36,412 nt of DNA, taken from the NCBI GenBank assembly GCA_036759545.1, contig DAIOUL010000019.1, forward strand, positions 1 to 36,412. Direction: 5' to 3'. Shown one piece after another: positions 23,801-30,747 of the stretch; positions within the stretch are counted from its first letter, which is position 1; the number at the start of each line of letters is the position of its first letter. The stretch comes from 66-474 sp036759545 (GTDB lineage Bacteria > Pseudomonadota > Gammaproteobacteria > Xanthomonadales > Rhodanobacteraceae). Below the pieces are notes generated by a model that saw nothing but the letters and a program-made list of their open reading frames with translations, made no database searches and had not been told where the DNA came from. A program made the position numbers and the translations under genes.

Positions 23801-24373
23801 GAGCACGGACGGCGCGAGCGCGGCACCGGGCTGGGGCTTTCCATCTGCCGCGAACTGGTGGCGCTGATGCGCGGGCAGATCTCGGTGCATTCGCAACCCG
23901 GCGAAGGTTGCGCGTTCGAGGTCCGGTTGCCGCTGGGGGAATGCAAGGCAGAAGCCGTACCGCAGCCATTCACGCCGGCGGCGCGCGCGGCCGATGGCGC
24001 GCGATCATTGCGGCTGTTGCTGGTGGAGGACGATCCCACCGCAGCCGAAGTATTGACCGGCTTGTTGCGGGCGCAAGGTCACCGCGTGACGCACGCCCCC
24101 GATGCGCTCGCCGCGTTGACGCTGATCGACACGACCGCCGCTCCGTTCGATGCATTGCTTTCCGATCTCGATCTGCCCGGCATGGGCGGGCACACGCTGG
24201 CGAAAGTGCTGCGCGGGCGGGGAATGCGCACGCCGATCATCGCAGTCACTGCCTCAAGCCGCGGCGACGAGGAACAACGCCTGCGCGATGCAGGCATGGA
24301 CGCGCTGCTGCGCAAGCCGGTATTGCCGGAGAGGCTGCGGGAGGTGCTGGAGAAGATGAGCGGTGAGCGGTGA
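20858..24373 (+). CDS. Hybrid two-component sensor kinase with beta-propeller sensor
   Basis: 1171 residues from the ATG at 20858 (GGGGAA upstream, begins the signal peptide MISACLLAAALAAAPSTLVAA); earlier starts at 20807 (GTG) and 20825 are possible. The periplasmic part (about 24-660) is a run of Reg_prop blades, e.g. AYTVAQDHQGYIWIGTRDGL, forming two seven-bladed propellers, then a Y_Y_Y domain (about 670-752). One membrane helix (about 762-784) follows. The cytoplasm holds HisKA with MAHEIRTPMTGVLGM (His817), HATPase with NALKFT, DSGPGMSEEECARVFERFEQ and GTGLGLSICREL, and a receiver with VEDD and LSDLDLPGMGG (Asp1103). No DNA-binding domain; partner unknown. The last codons and stop lie in a heptad repeat. 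Confidence 0.94.
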   Translation: MISACLLAAALAAAPSTLVAAPPMNPSFRRYGVVDGLPSDAAYTVAQDHQGYIWIGTRDGLARFDAQNFRIFRHDPADNGSLPANDVSALLIDAEGRIWAGGENNGLNLFLPQRERFAHWRHDSRKADSLSGNDVLALAQTADGAIWAGVYAGGLNRLRADGHGFEHLHHRVNDANGLISDNIIALGADTRGGLWIGTEAGLQYRSAQGRFRRIVLPGVDKPVSVWQLNANGNGVDASTDAGLFHVDANFAARRLGPATAAYASLRQPGGEMWIARQDGVDLLDTSGMARHYAPHAGPADALPGTLPLGFLRDREGGTWIALVDGGIAYLPPRWRAFDAWRHLPDDGASLSVDHVRALTLASDGTLLAGGAKGALDRLDPRGGGVRHLADAAGLRESSISALAQDARGRVWIGHRHGLRVLDGTQVRDIGVDDPSLRHGVWALLIARDGGVYFAGVGTGVTRVDPRTFVLTPMQPSADDAARQIHRLRETADGAIWAASQAGLLRLAPGMSAFEFVPGVGRGAVEAFAFAPDGSLWLTRSDRLQHYSFNGERARRRDTIDAGDGWPAVDVGDLDAGDGRVWAATPRGLVVYELDTRRVRTYSSEDGLGNPELAAHTLQHGADGTLYAGSFDGVMVIHPDLLRDEPARPQVVLAGLSVRRDGRLMQLDPHRPISLDWNDRELTVTARALSFADPRHHRYRFLLSGFDPDWVETGTRDTREFSSLGAGDYRLRIAAASGDGGWSAASAPVMLHIAAPPWATPWARALYVLAALLLLALAWILMRRRLEQRHRFALIAQRQQLAEQANAAKTRFLAGMAHEIRTPMTGVLGMTELLLGTGLDERQRGFADGIRRSGALLLRQVDDALDLARIEAGKLQLNEAPFDPAALLREVAALEQGLATQKGLSLQVEVEPGAPLRLIGDALRVQQVLLNLTHNALKFTRQGSVRLRLSRDDGDTVFTVIDSGPGMSEEECARVFERFEQTEHGRRERGTGLGLSICRELVALMRGQISVHSQPGEGCAFEVRLPLGECKAEAVPQPFTPAARAADGARSLRLLLVEDDPTAAEVLTGLLRAQGHRVTHAPDALAALTLIDTTAAPFDALLSDLDLPGMGGHTLAKVLRGRGMRTPIIAVTASSRGDEEQRLRDAGMDALLRKPVLPERLREVLEKMSGER

Positions 24374-24437
24374 GCGGAAAGAGTGTCAGGTTTCCGCGCT
24401 TTTACCGCTCACCGCTGACTGTTCACCGCTGACCCCG
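24357..24437. repeat. GGTGAGC-type heptad inverted repeat between convergent genes
   Basis: Left arm GAGCGGTGAGCGGTGAGCGG (24359-24377); right arm with four TCACCGC-like units at 7-base steps (24403-24433), preceded on the minus strand by AAAGCGGGGTCAGCGG. Architecture and boundary match the GGGAACA elements but with another unit. The stop codon of the kinase lies in one arm and that of pepA in the other. Confidence 0.75.
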
Positions 24438-25902
24438 CTTTATCCAACAACCACTGCACCAGCAGCGCCACCGGCCGGCCGGTGGCGTAGCCTTTGCGCC
24501 CTTCGTCCCAGGCCGTGCCGGCGACATCCAGGTGGGCCCAGCGCGTGCCGTCGGTGAAGCGCGAAAGAAAACACGCGGCGGTGATCGCACCGGCGCTCTT
24601 GCCACCGACATTGGCGATGTCGGCGAATGCGGATTCGAGCTGGTTGCGGTAGTCGTCCCATAACGGCAATCGCCAGGCGCGATCCAGCGATTCGTTGCCC
24701 GCATCAAGCAGTTCTTCCGCGAGCTTGTCGTCGGCGCTGAACAAGCCCGTCGCGTGCTTGCCCAGCGCGATCACGCAGGCGCCGGTCAACGTTGCCGCGT
24801 CCACCATCGCCTGCGGCTCGAAACGTTTACGCGCGTAGGCCAGCGCATCGCACAGGATCAAGCGGCCTTCCGCATCGGTGTTCAACACTTCCACGGTGAG
24901 ACCGGAATACGTGGTCAGCACATCGCTCGGACGATAGCTGCCGCCGTCGGGCATGTTTTCCACTGTGGGAACGACACAAACCAGATTGATCGGCAATTTC
25001 ATTTCGACGGCGGCGAGGAATGCGCCCATCACGCCGGCGGCACCGCACATGTCGTATTTCATTTCCTCCATCGAACCGGTCGGCTTGAGGTTCATGCCGC
25101 CGGTGTCGAAGGTGACGCCCTTGCCGACCAGCGCGAACGGTTTCGCCTCACCGCCGCCGCGGTACTGCAAAACGATCAGCCGCGGCGGCACGGAAGAACC
25201 CTGTCCCACGGCGAGCATTGCGCCGAAACCGAGCTCACGCAGTTGCTCGCGCTCCAGCACTTCCAGTTGCACGCCCGCGTGTTGATCCGCGAGCTGCTTC
25301 GCGCGCTCGGCCAGCGTGGCCGGATTGCAGAGGTTGGGCGGCAGGCAACCCAGCTCGCGCGCGAACTCCACGCCTTTGCCGATCGCGCGTGCCTGTTGCA
25401 GTACATCGTCGACTTCGTTCACGCCAGCCAGTTCGATGCGCTTCAAATGTGAGCGCGAACCGTTGGGCTTGAGTGTCGCGGTGTAGCGGAAATTCGCATG
25501 GTCGATCGCCAACGCGCAGGTGCGAGTCCGCCACGCCGCATCGCGGCCGCGCACTTCGCATTCCGGCAAAAACACCGCCGCGCTTTCGATCGGAAGATTC
25601 TTCAGCGCCTTGCCCACTTCGTAGCAGGCGCGCTGGAACCCGAGCGCATCGAGGTCGTTTTTCGCCCCCAAGCCCACCAGCAACACACGTGCCGCGCGCA
25701 CGCCGGTAACGCCGTGCAGCAGCAAGGTCGAACCGGGTTTGCCGGTGAAATCGCCGCTCTCGCGCAACCGCCCCAGCGCGCCGTTGCCGGCGCGATCGAC
25801 TGACGCGGCCGCACCCGAAAGCTGCGAATCGAACACGCCGACCACCACGCAAGGCGCTTCGACGGTTTCGGCGGGGGCGGCGATGGAGCTGAACTCGAGC
25901 AT
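24409..25902 (-). CDS. pepA: Leucyl aminopeptidase (M17 family)
   Basis: 497 residues, the usual length of cytosolic PepA. The C-terminal catalytic domain has the metal and catalytic motifs: VGKGVTFDTGGMNLKP (Lys and Asp ligands), MKYDMCGAAGV, the family signature NTDAEGRLILCDAL, and the C-terminal TRWAHLDVAGTAWDEG. N-terminal domain about 1-165 (family's regulatory/DNA-binding part in E. coli). It releases N-terminal residues from peptides with two divalent metals. The last eight residues (GSAVNSQR) and the stop are encoded by the repeat arm. Divergent from lptF, as in E. coli. The 90-base gap between them holds no motif I can identify. Confidence 0.96.
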   Translation of the reverse strand: MLEFSSIAAPAETVEAPCVVVGVFDSQLSGAAASVDRAGNGALGRLRESGDFTGKPGSTLLLHGVTGVRAARVLLVGLGAKNDLDALGFQRACYEVGKALKNLPIESAAVFLPECEVRGRDAAWRTRTCALAIDHANFRYTATLKPNGSRSHLKRIELAGVNEVDDVLQQARAIGKGVEFARELGCLPPNLCNPATLAERAKQLADQHAGVQLEVLEREQLRELGFGAMLAVGQGSSVPPRLIVLQYRGGGEAKPFALVGKGVTFDTGGMNLKPTGSMEEMKYDMCGAAGVMGAFLAAVEMKLPINLVCVVPTVENMPDGGSYRPSDVLTTYSGLTVEVLNTDAEGRLILCDALAYARKRFEPQAMVDAATLTGACVIALGKHATGLFSADDKLAEELLDAGNESLDRAWRLPLWDDYRNQLESAFADIANVGGKSAGAITAACFLSRFTDGTRWAHLDVAGTAWDEGRKGYATGRPVALLVQWLLDKAGSAVNSQR

Positions 25903-25992
25903 GATGGACTTCCAATGAAAGGATTCGGACGGGCGGACGCACTAAACTGCCGCGTTCGTTCGTCGCAAAGCGCTCCAGTTTACCCGAACCCG

Positions 25993-27114
25993 ATGCCGCG
26001 CCTTTCTATCCTCGACCACTATCTGCTGCGCGAATTGCTTGCGGGCACGTTGGCGGCAACAGCGGTGCTGCTGGTGATCTTCACCGGCGGCACCTTCGCG
26101 GACATCTTAAACAAGGTCGCTTCCGGCCGCCTTCCGGGCGACATCATGTTCGAGGTACTGGGCCTGCACGTGGTGGATACGTTGTCCGCGTTGCTGCCGA
26201 TGGCGATGTTCCTCGGCATGCTGCTGGCGCTGGGACGCATGTACCGCGACAGCGAGATGCACGTGCTGTTCACCTCCGGCTTCGGGCCGCGCGGCATGTT
26301 GCGGCCGGCATCGATGCTCGCCGCCGGCGCGTTTTTCCTGATCGCGTTGATCGCGCTGTGGCTGGGGCCGTGGGCGACGCGCACGGCGGATGCGGAAGTG
26401 GAACGCGCCAACCGCTCGGTGATTGCGGCGGGACTGGAGCCGGGCCGCTTCACCGAATTGCCGGGCAAGGGCGGAATTCTCTTCGTCGATACGATGAGCC
26501 CGGACGGCACCAAACTCGGCAAGCTCTTCGTCGAGAGCGAACGTCCCGGTACCGACAACGGCAAGCCTGTGACGCAGATCGACGTGATCACCGCGACACA
26601 CGGGCAGCTCTATCACGAAGGCACCGCCGACAATCGTTTCATCGCACTGTTCGATGGTCACCGTTTCGATGGGCATCTCGGCCACGACAACTGGCGGTTG
26701 ATGAAATTCGCGCGCAACGATCTGGCGTTGTCCACGTCGGACGAAAGCGACGATGAAGACGATCCCGAACATTCGCGTTCGACCCTGGCGCTGATCGGCG
26801 ACAAGGATCCGGCCGCACGAGCGGAATTGCAGTGGCGCATCGGCGCGCCGTTCGCCGCACTGGTGCTGGCGTTGCTGGCGCTGCCGATGGCGCGGCAGAA
26901 CATGCGCGCCTCCACGCTCGGCCGTTTGCTGATCGCGGTGCTGGCGTATCTGGTGTTCGCCAACCTGCTGGTGCTTGCGCGCACGTTTATCGCGGAAGAC
27001 AAGGCGCCCGCCAGTTTGGGCATGTGGTGGGTGTTGATCCCGGTGTTCGTGTTCGCGGCCTGGCTGTTCACGCGTCAATACTCGCCGCGCAAGGTGCGCG
27101 AGGCGCAGCCATGA
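25993..27114 (+). CDS. lptF: LPS export ABC transporter permease LptF
   Basis: 373 residues from the ATG at 25993, giving the family start MPRLSILDHYLLRELL. Six membrane helices: three N-terminal (around 15-35, 50-75, 100-120) and three C-terminal (about 285-305, 315-335, 345-365), separated by the periplasmic jellyroll domain (GILFVDTMSPDGTKLGKLFV). With LptG and the ATPase LptB it extracts lipopolysaccharide from the inner membrane. The loop SDESDDEDDPEHSR before helix 4 is strongly acidic. Ends overlapping lptG as ATGA. Confidence 0.96.
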   Translation: MPRLSILDHYLLRELLAGTLAATAVLLVIFTGGTFADILNKVASGRLPGDIMFEVLGLHVVDTLSALLPMAMFLGMLLALGRMYRDSEMHVLFTSGFGPRGMLRPASMLAAGAFFLIALIALWLGPWATRTADAEVERANRSVIAAGLEPGRFTELPGKGGILFVDTMSPDGTKLGKLFVESERPGTDNGKPVTQIDVITATHGQLYHEGTADNRFIALFDGHRFDGHLGHDNWRLMKFARNDLALSTSDESDDEDDPEHSRSTLALIGDKDPAARAELQWRIGAPFAALVLALLALPMARQNMRASTLGRLLIAVLAYLVFANLLVLARTFIAEDKAPASLGMWWVLIPVFVFAAWLFTRQYSPRKVREAQP

Positions 27115-28220
27115 ATGCGACGCTCTGGCAACGCGTGCGCATCAAGCGCGCCGACCGGCTGATCACCGGCGCGGTGCTGGCGAGCGTGCTGCTGGCGTGG
27201 CTGGTGATCGTCGGACTGGACACCTTCATCAACTTCGCCAAGCAGGTCGGCGATATCGGCCACAATGGTTACACGCTGGGGCAGGCCGTCGCCTACATCG
27301 CGCTGACCGTGCCGCGGCGCGTGTACGACTGGTTCGTTTTCGCCGCGCTGATCGGCGGCTTGATCGGCCTGGGCGGTCTCGGCGCCAGCGGCGAACTGAC
27401 CGCGTTGCGCGCCTCGGGCATGTCGAAACTGCGCATCTGCCTTTCCGCCGCCGGTCTGGTGCTGGTGTTGATGGCAGGTGTGTTCGTGCTGGGCGAAACC
27501 ATCGCGCCTGCGGGCGAGCAACGCGCGCAGAACATCCTGATGAGCACGCATTCGGGCAAGCTCGGCAACACCCGCAGCGGATTGTGGGCCAAGGACGGCG
27601 ACACCATCATCAATGCGAAAGCCGCACTGGCGCGCATCACGCAGGGCCGGCCCAGTGTGGAACTGGCCGACGTGCGCGTGTTCGGTTTCAACGATGCCGG
27701 CGAACTGACTTCGTTCGATTGGGCGAAGACCGCTACGCAACAGGGCGGCCAGTGGATCATGTACGGCGTGCGCAGCACCACCATCTCACCCAAGGGCGCG
27801 CGCAGCACGTTCGCACAGCAACGCTCGTGGAAATCGGGACTGGATCCGCAGGTACTGGAATTGTCGGTGGTGCATCCGGAATATCTTTCGCTCGCCGACC
27901 TGCAGCGCAACATCGACTACCTGCGCAGCAATCGCCAGAACCCCGGCACCTACGCCAACGCGTACTGGGAACGCGCGCTGTATCCGCTGAACACGCTGGT
28001 GCTGACGCTGTGCGCGCTGCCGTTCGCGTTCGGCGCGCTGCGTTCGGGCGGTCTGGGGCGGCGCCTGTTCATCGGCCTGCTGCTGGCGAACGGCTGGTAC
28101 TTCCTGCAGAAAGCGGTGATCGGCCTGGGCACGGTTTTCGGGGTGCCGGCACTGGCCGCCAATGTCGCGCCCGCGCTGCTGCTGATCTGTGCGGCGGTGT
28201 GGTATTTCAGAAGGGCTTAA
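27111..28220 (+). CDS. lptG: LPS export ABC transporter permease LptG
   Basis: 369 residues; ATG at 27111 overlaps the lptF stop. Same six-helix plus jellyroll layout as LptF; family stretches include LPRRVYDWF-like TVPRRVYDWFVFAALIGGLI, GASGELTALRASGMSKLRI (coupling helix to LptB) and the C-terminal PFAFGALRSGGLGRRLFIGL. It pairs with LptF in LptB2FG. Downstream are repeats rather than another lpt gene. Confidence 0.96.
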   Translation: MNATLWQRVRIKRADRLITGAVLASVLLAWLVIVGLDTFINFAKQVGDIGHNGYTLGQAVAYIALTVPRRVYDWFVFAALIGGLIGLGGLGASGELTALRASGMSKLRICLSAAGLVLVLMAGVFVLGETIAPAGEQRAQNILMSTHSGKLGNTRSGLWAKDGDTIINAKAALARITQGRPSVELADVRVFGFNDAGELTSFDWAKTATQQGGQWIMYGVRSTTISPKGARSTFAQQRSWKSGLDPQVLELSVVHPEYLSLADLQRNIDYLRSNRQNPGTYANAYWERALYPLNTLVLTLCALPFAFGALRSGGLGRRLFIGLLLANGWYFLQKAVIGLGTVFGVPALAANVAPALLLICAAVWYFRRA

Positions 28221-28221
28221 C

Positions 28222-28254
28222 GACTCGGGACTCGGGACTCGGGACTCGGACGAG
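28222..28254 (+). repeat. GGGACTC heptad arm after lptG
   Basis: Three and a half direct units of ACTCGGG at exact 7-base spacing begin two bases after the lptG stop. No matching inverted arm follows; an ATTCCGG element starts 14 bases later. Looks like half of a heptad element of a third unit type. Confidence 0.7.
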
Positions 28255-28267
28255 CGTAAAGAACTTT

Positions 28268-28392
28268 CGTCATTCCGGGGCCGTTCGCGACCTGACGCGA
28301 ACGGAACCCGGAATCTGCTTTTGGAGGAAAAGAAGAGCAGATTCCGGGTTCCATCGCCGTTGAAGCCGGCGATGGCCCCGGAATGACGAAAT
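28268..28392. repeat. ATTCCGG composite palindrome, complete copy
   Basis: Outer arms CGTCATTCCGGGGCC and GGCCCCGGAATGACG are perfect complements. Inner arms GGAACCCGGAATCTGC and GCAGATTCCGGGTTCC are also complementary. Between outer and inner arms on each side is a small hairpin of its own: CGTTCGCG/CGCGAACG on the left, ATCGCCG/CGGCGAT on the right. It could fold as a four-way branched structure. It lies between convergent lptG and the RDD gene. Confidence 0.8.
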
Positions 28393-28394
28393 TG

Positions 28395-28847
28395 TCATCG
28401 CATCGGCAACCGCACCATCACTGTTCCGCAGATGCGATCGTGCAGCGTGCGTTTGCGCGAATCGAACAGCGCCATCCAGAAGCCGATTCCCGCGATTGCA
28501 ATCGACAGCAACGCCAGAAGGAACCGCGCCAAGGCGCGCGCGATGCCAAGTTTTGAGCCATCGTCGCGAATCAATTTCAATTTCCACGCGCGCATGCCGA
28601 TGGTGGCGCCGATGCGCGCCCACGAAATGACGAAATACGCGGCGGTCACCGCCAGGAGCGCGAGTTGCAGGCCCAGGTGCGAAGCCCAGTGTGGATGCTG
28701 CGGATCGTAATGACCGCCGATCGCCAGCAGGCACAGCAATACGGTGATCATCCACAGCGCGATCAATGGAAAGAGGTCGTACACCAGTGCGGCCAGCCGC
28801 CGCCATAGCGGCGCCGGTGTCAGCATTTCGTCGGCAACGGTATTCAT
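28395..28847 (-). CDS. RDD family membrane protein
   Basis: 150 residues from the ATG at 28847; the longer frame to 29033 runs over the start of xerD. Begins MNTVADEMLTPAPLWRRLAALVYDLFPL, the RDD motif (Arg, then Asp in the first helix). Three membrane helices (about 18-40, 58-82, 112-132) with the family's RIGATIGMRAWKLKLIRDDG loop. Function uncertain; RDD proteins have been tied to transport or ion exchange. Convergent with lptG, divergent from xerD, as in related genomes. Confidence 0.88.
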   Translation of the reverse strand: MNTVADEMLTPAPLWRRLAALVYDLFPLIALWMITVLLCLLAIGGHYDPQHPHWASHLGLQLALLAVTAAYFVISWARIGATIGMRAWKLKLIRDDGSKLGIARALARFLLALLSIAIAGIGFWMALFDSRKRTLHDRICGTVMVRLPMR

Positions 28848-28889
28848 CGTCCACTTGCGCGCCCATGGCAACCGCGCAAGCATCGCACG

Positions 28890-29807
28890 ATGCAAGCCGT
28901 TATCGAAGTCTCCGATGCCGACCGCACCGCCATAGACGCCTTTATCGAGCGCGTTTGGTCGCAGGACGGGCTGGCCGATCTGACACTCAGCGCCTACCGC
29001 AGCGACTTGGAACATTGCGCGGCGTGGCTGCATGCGCGCGGCAGCAGTTTGGCCAACGCGAACTTCGAGCAGCTCTCGCGCTATCTGGGCGAGCGCGGCG
29101 CGAGGAAAATCAAGGCGCGTAGCAATGCGCGCCTGCTGACCGTGCTGCGCCGGTTCTATGCCGACTACGCGCGCACGCGTTCCGACTTCAATGATCCTAC
29201 CCTGTTACTGGATGCGCCGAAGCTGCCGCGCAGCCTGCCCAAGGCGCTGTCGGAGCGCGAGATCGAGGCATTGATCGATGCGCCGAACGTGGAAACACCG
29301 CTGGGACTGCGCGACCGCGCGATGCTGGAGCTGATGTACGCCTCAGGCCTGCGCGTGTCCGAACTCGTCACGCTGCCGATCGCGGCATTGAATCTGCGCC
29401 AGGGCGTGCTGCGCGTCACCGGCAAGGGCGGAAAGGACCGGCTGGTGCCCGTCGGCGAAAACGCGCTGGACTGGATCACGCGTTATCTGAAGGAGGCGCG
29501 ACCAGCGCTGGTGAAGGGCCGCACGCCCGACGCGTTGTTCCTCAGCAATCGCGCGGCCGGGATGACGCGGCAGATGGCCTGGACCATGGTGCGCAAGCAC
29601 GCGATCGCCGCCGGCATCCCCGCGAAGAAGATTTCACCGCACGTGCTGCGGCATTCCTTCGCCACCCACCTGCTGAACCACGGCGCCGACCTGCGCGCGC
29701 TGCAGATGCTGCTGGGCCACAGCACCTTATCGACCACGCAGATCTACACACTGATCGCGAAGGAGAATTTGAAAAGGTTGCATGCGGCACATCATCCGCG
29801 GGGGTGA
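28890..29807 (+). CDS. xerD: Site-specific tyrosine recombinase XerD
   Basis: 305 residues. N-terminal SAM-like core-binding domain (about 12-105, SAYRSDLEHCAAWLHARGS), then the catalytic domain with Arg155 in ASGLRVSEL, Lys in GKGGKDR, the HVLRHSFATHLL block (His and Arg), His in LLGHSTLSTTQ and nucleophile Tyr286 in TQIYT. With XerC it resolves chromosome dimers at dif during division. The dif site is not in this window. It stands upstream of the DsbC-like gene in the same direction. Confidence 0.96.
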   Translation: MQAVIEVSDADRTAIDAFIERVWSQDGLADLTLSAYRSDLEHCAAWLHARGSSLANANFEQLSRYLGERGARKIKARSNARLLTVLRRFYADYARTRSDFNDPTLLLDAPKLPRSLPKALSEREIEALIDAPNVETPLGLRDRAMLELMYASGLRVSELVTLPIAALNLRQGVLRVTGKGGKDRLVPVGENALDWITRYLKEARPALVKGRTPDALFLSNRAAGMTRQMAWTMVRKHAIAAGIPAKKISPHVLRHSFATHLLNHGADLRALQMLLGHSTLSTTQIYTLIAKENLKRLHAAHHPRG

Positions 29808-29863
29808 GAAGCAGCGTTTACGAGCACCGTGTTAGCATTCCGCTCCGCACGACAGAGCTCTTC

Positions 29864-30715
29864 ATGTCCAAGTTTTTACTCCTCCTTCTTGCGATCTCAT
29901 TGCTCGTCGGCGCCTGCTCCGCGACCCCAAATGCGCCGGGCGCTTCGCATGTCACGACGGACACGATGGCGGGCACTTCGCAACCCTCAGCGAAAAATCC
30001 GAACGCCGCGCGATCCTCCCAGGCCAGCATCGCCGCACCGCAAGCCGTCACCGCCGCAGTGCGCAAGCTCGCGCCGCACATCAACATCCAGGCCGTGGAC
30101 AAGACGCCGCTGCCGAACATCTGGCAAGTGGTCGCAGGCGGCCAGGTGGTGTACGTCAGCACCGACGGACGCTACATGTTCCAGGGCAATGCGTTCGATC
30201 TGGATACGGGCGCGGCGCTATCGGATGCGCGCATGGACCAGTTGCGACGCGACGCGCTGGCGAAGATTCCGGCCGGCCGCATGATCCGCTTCGCGCCCGC
30301 GCATCCGAAGTACACCGTCACCGTATTCACCGACGTCGATTGTCCTTATTGCCGCATGTTCCACGCGCACATCGCCGAGTACAACGACGCCGGCATCGCG
30401 GTGGATTATCTGTTCTGGCCGCGCACGGGGCTGGACACGCCCTCGTATTACAAGGCGGTGTCGGTGTGGTGCGCGGCGGACCGCAAGCGCACTTTCACCG
30501 CGGCCAAGGCCGGCGTCGATCCCAAGCCGGCGCGCTGCGACAACCCTGTGAGGCACGATTTCGAACTGGGCCTGGATCTGGGGGTGGACGGCACGCCTAC
30601 CATCATCGCCTCCAATGGTGCATTGTTGAACGGCTATGCGACGCCGCAGCAACTGCTGCATTGGTTGAGCGAGCGGGCCGGGCCGCAAGACGGCGAGACG
30701 CCGCTGGTACAATAG
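29864..30715 (+). CDS. dsbC: DsbC-type thiol:disulfide interchange lipoprotein
   Basis: 283 residues from the ATG at 29864. The N-terminus is a lipoprotein signal (MSKFLLLLLAISLLVGAC, Cys18), followed by a 35-residue Ser/Ala/Pro-rich linker. The DsbC dimerisation-like domain follows (about 55-125, HINIQAVDKTPLPNIWQVVA, VVYVSTDGRYMFQGNAFDL). The thioredoxin fold has the active site DVDCPYCRMFHAH (Cys160, Cys163) and the cis-Pro loop GVDGTPTIIASNG. Disulfide isomerase in the periplasm; substrates could include secreted T2SS proteins. Membrane anchoring is a departure from the soluble E. coli DsbC. Its stop is 32 bases before purL. Confidence 0.9.
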   Translation: MSKFLLLLLAISLLVGACSATPNAPGASHVTTDTMAGTSQPSAKNPNAARSSQASIAAPQAVTAAVRKLAPHINIQAVDKTPLPNIWQVVAGGQVVYVSTDGRYMFQGNAFDLDTGAALSDARMDQLRRDALAKIPAGRMIRFAPAHPKYTVTVFTDVDCPYCRMFHAHIAEYNDAGIAVDYLFWPRTGLDTPSYYKAVSVWCAADRKRTFTAAKAGVDPKPARCDNPVRHDFELGLDLGVDGTPTIIASNGALLNGYATPQQLLHWLSERAGPQDGETPLVQ

Positions 30716-30747
30716 GCGGCTTGTCGGATTCCCCCATCCCCACCGCG

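Noticed and set aside
28848..29033. N-terminal extension of the RDD protein
   Set aside because: It runs antisense into xerD; the RDD motif begins just after the ATG at 28847.
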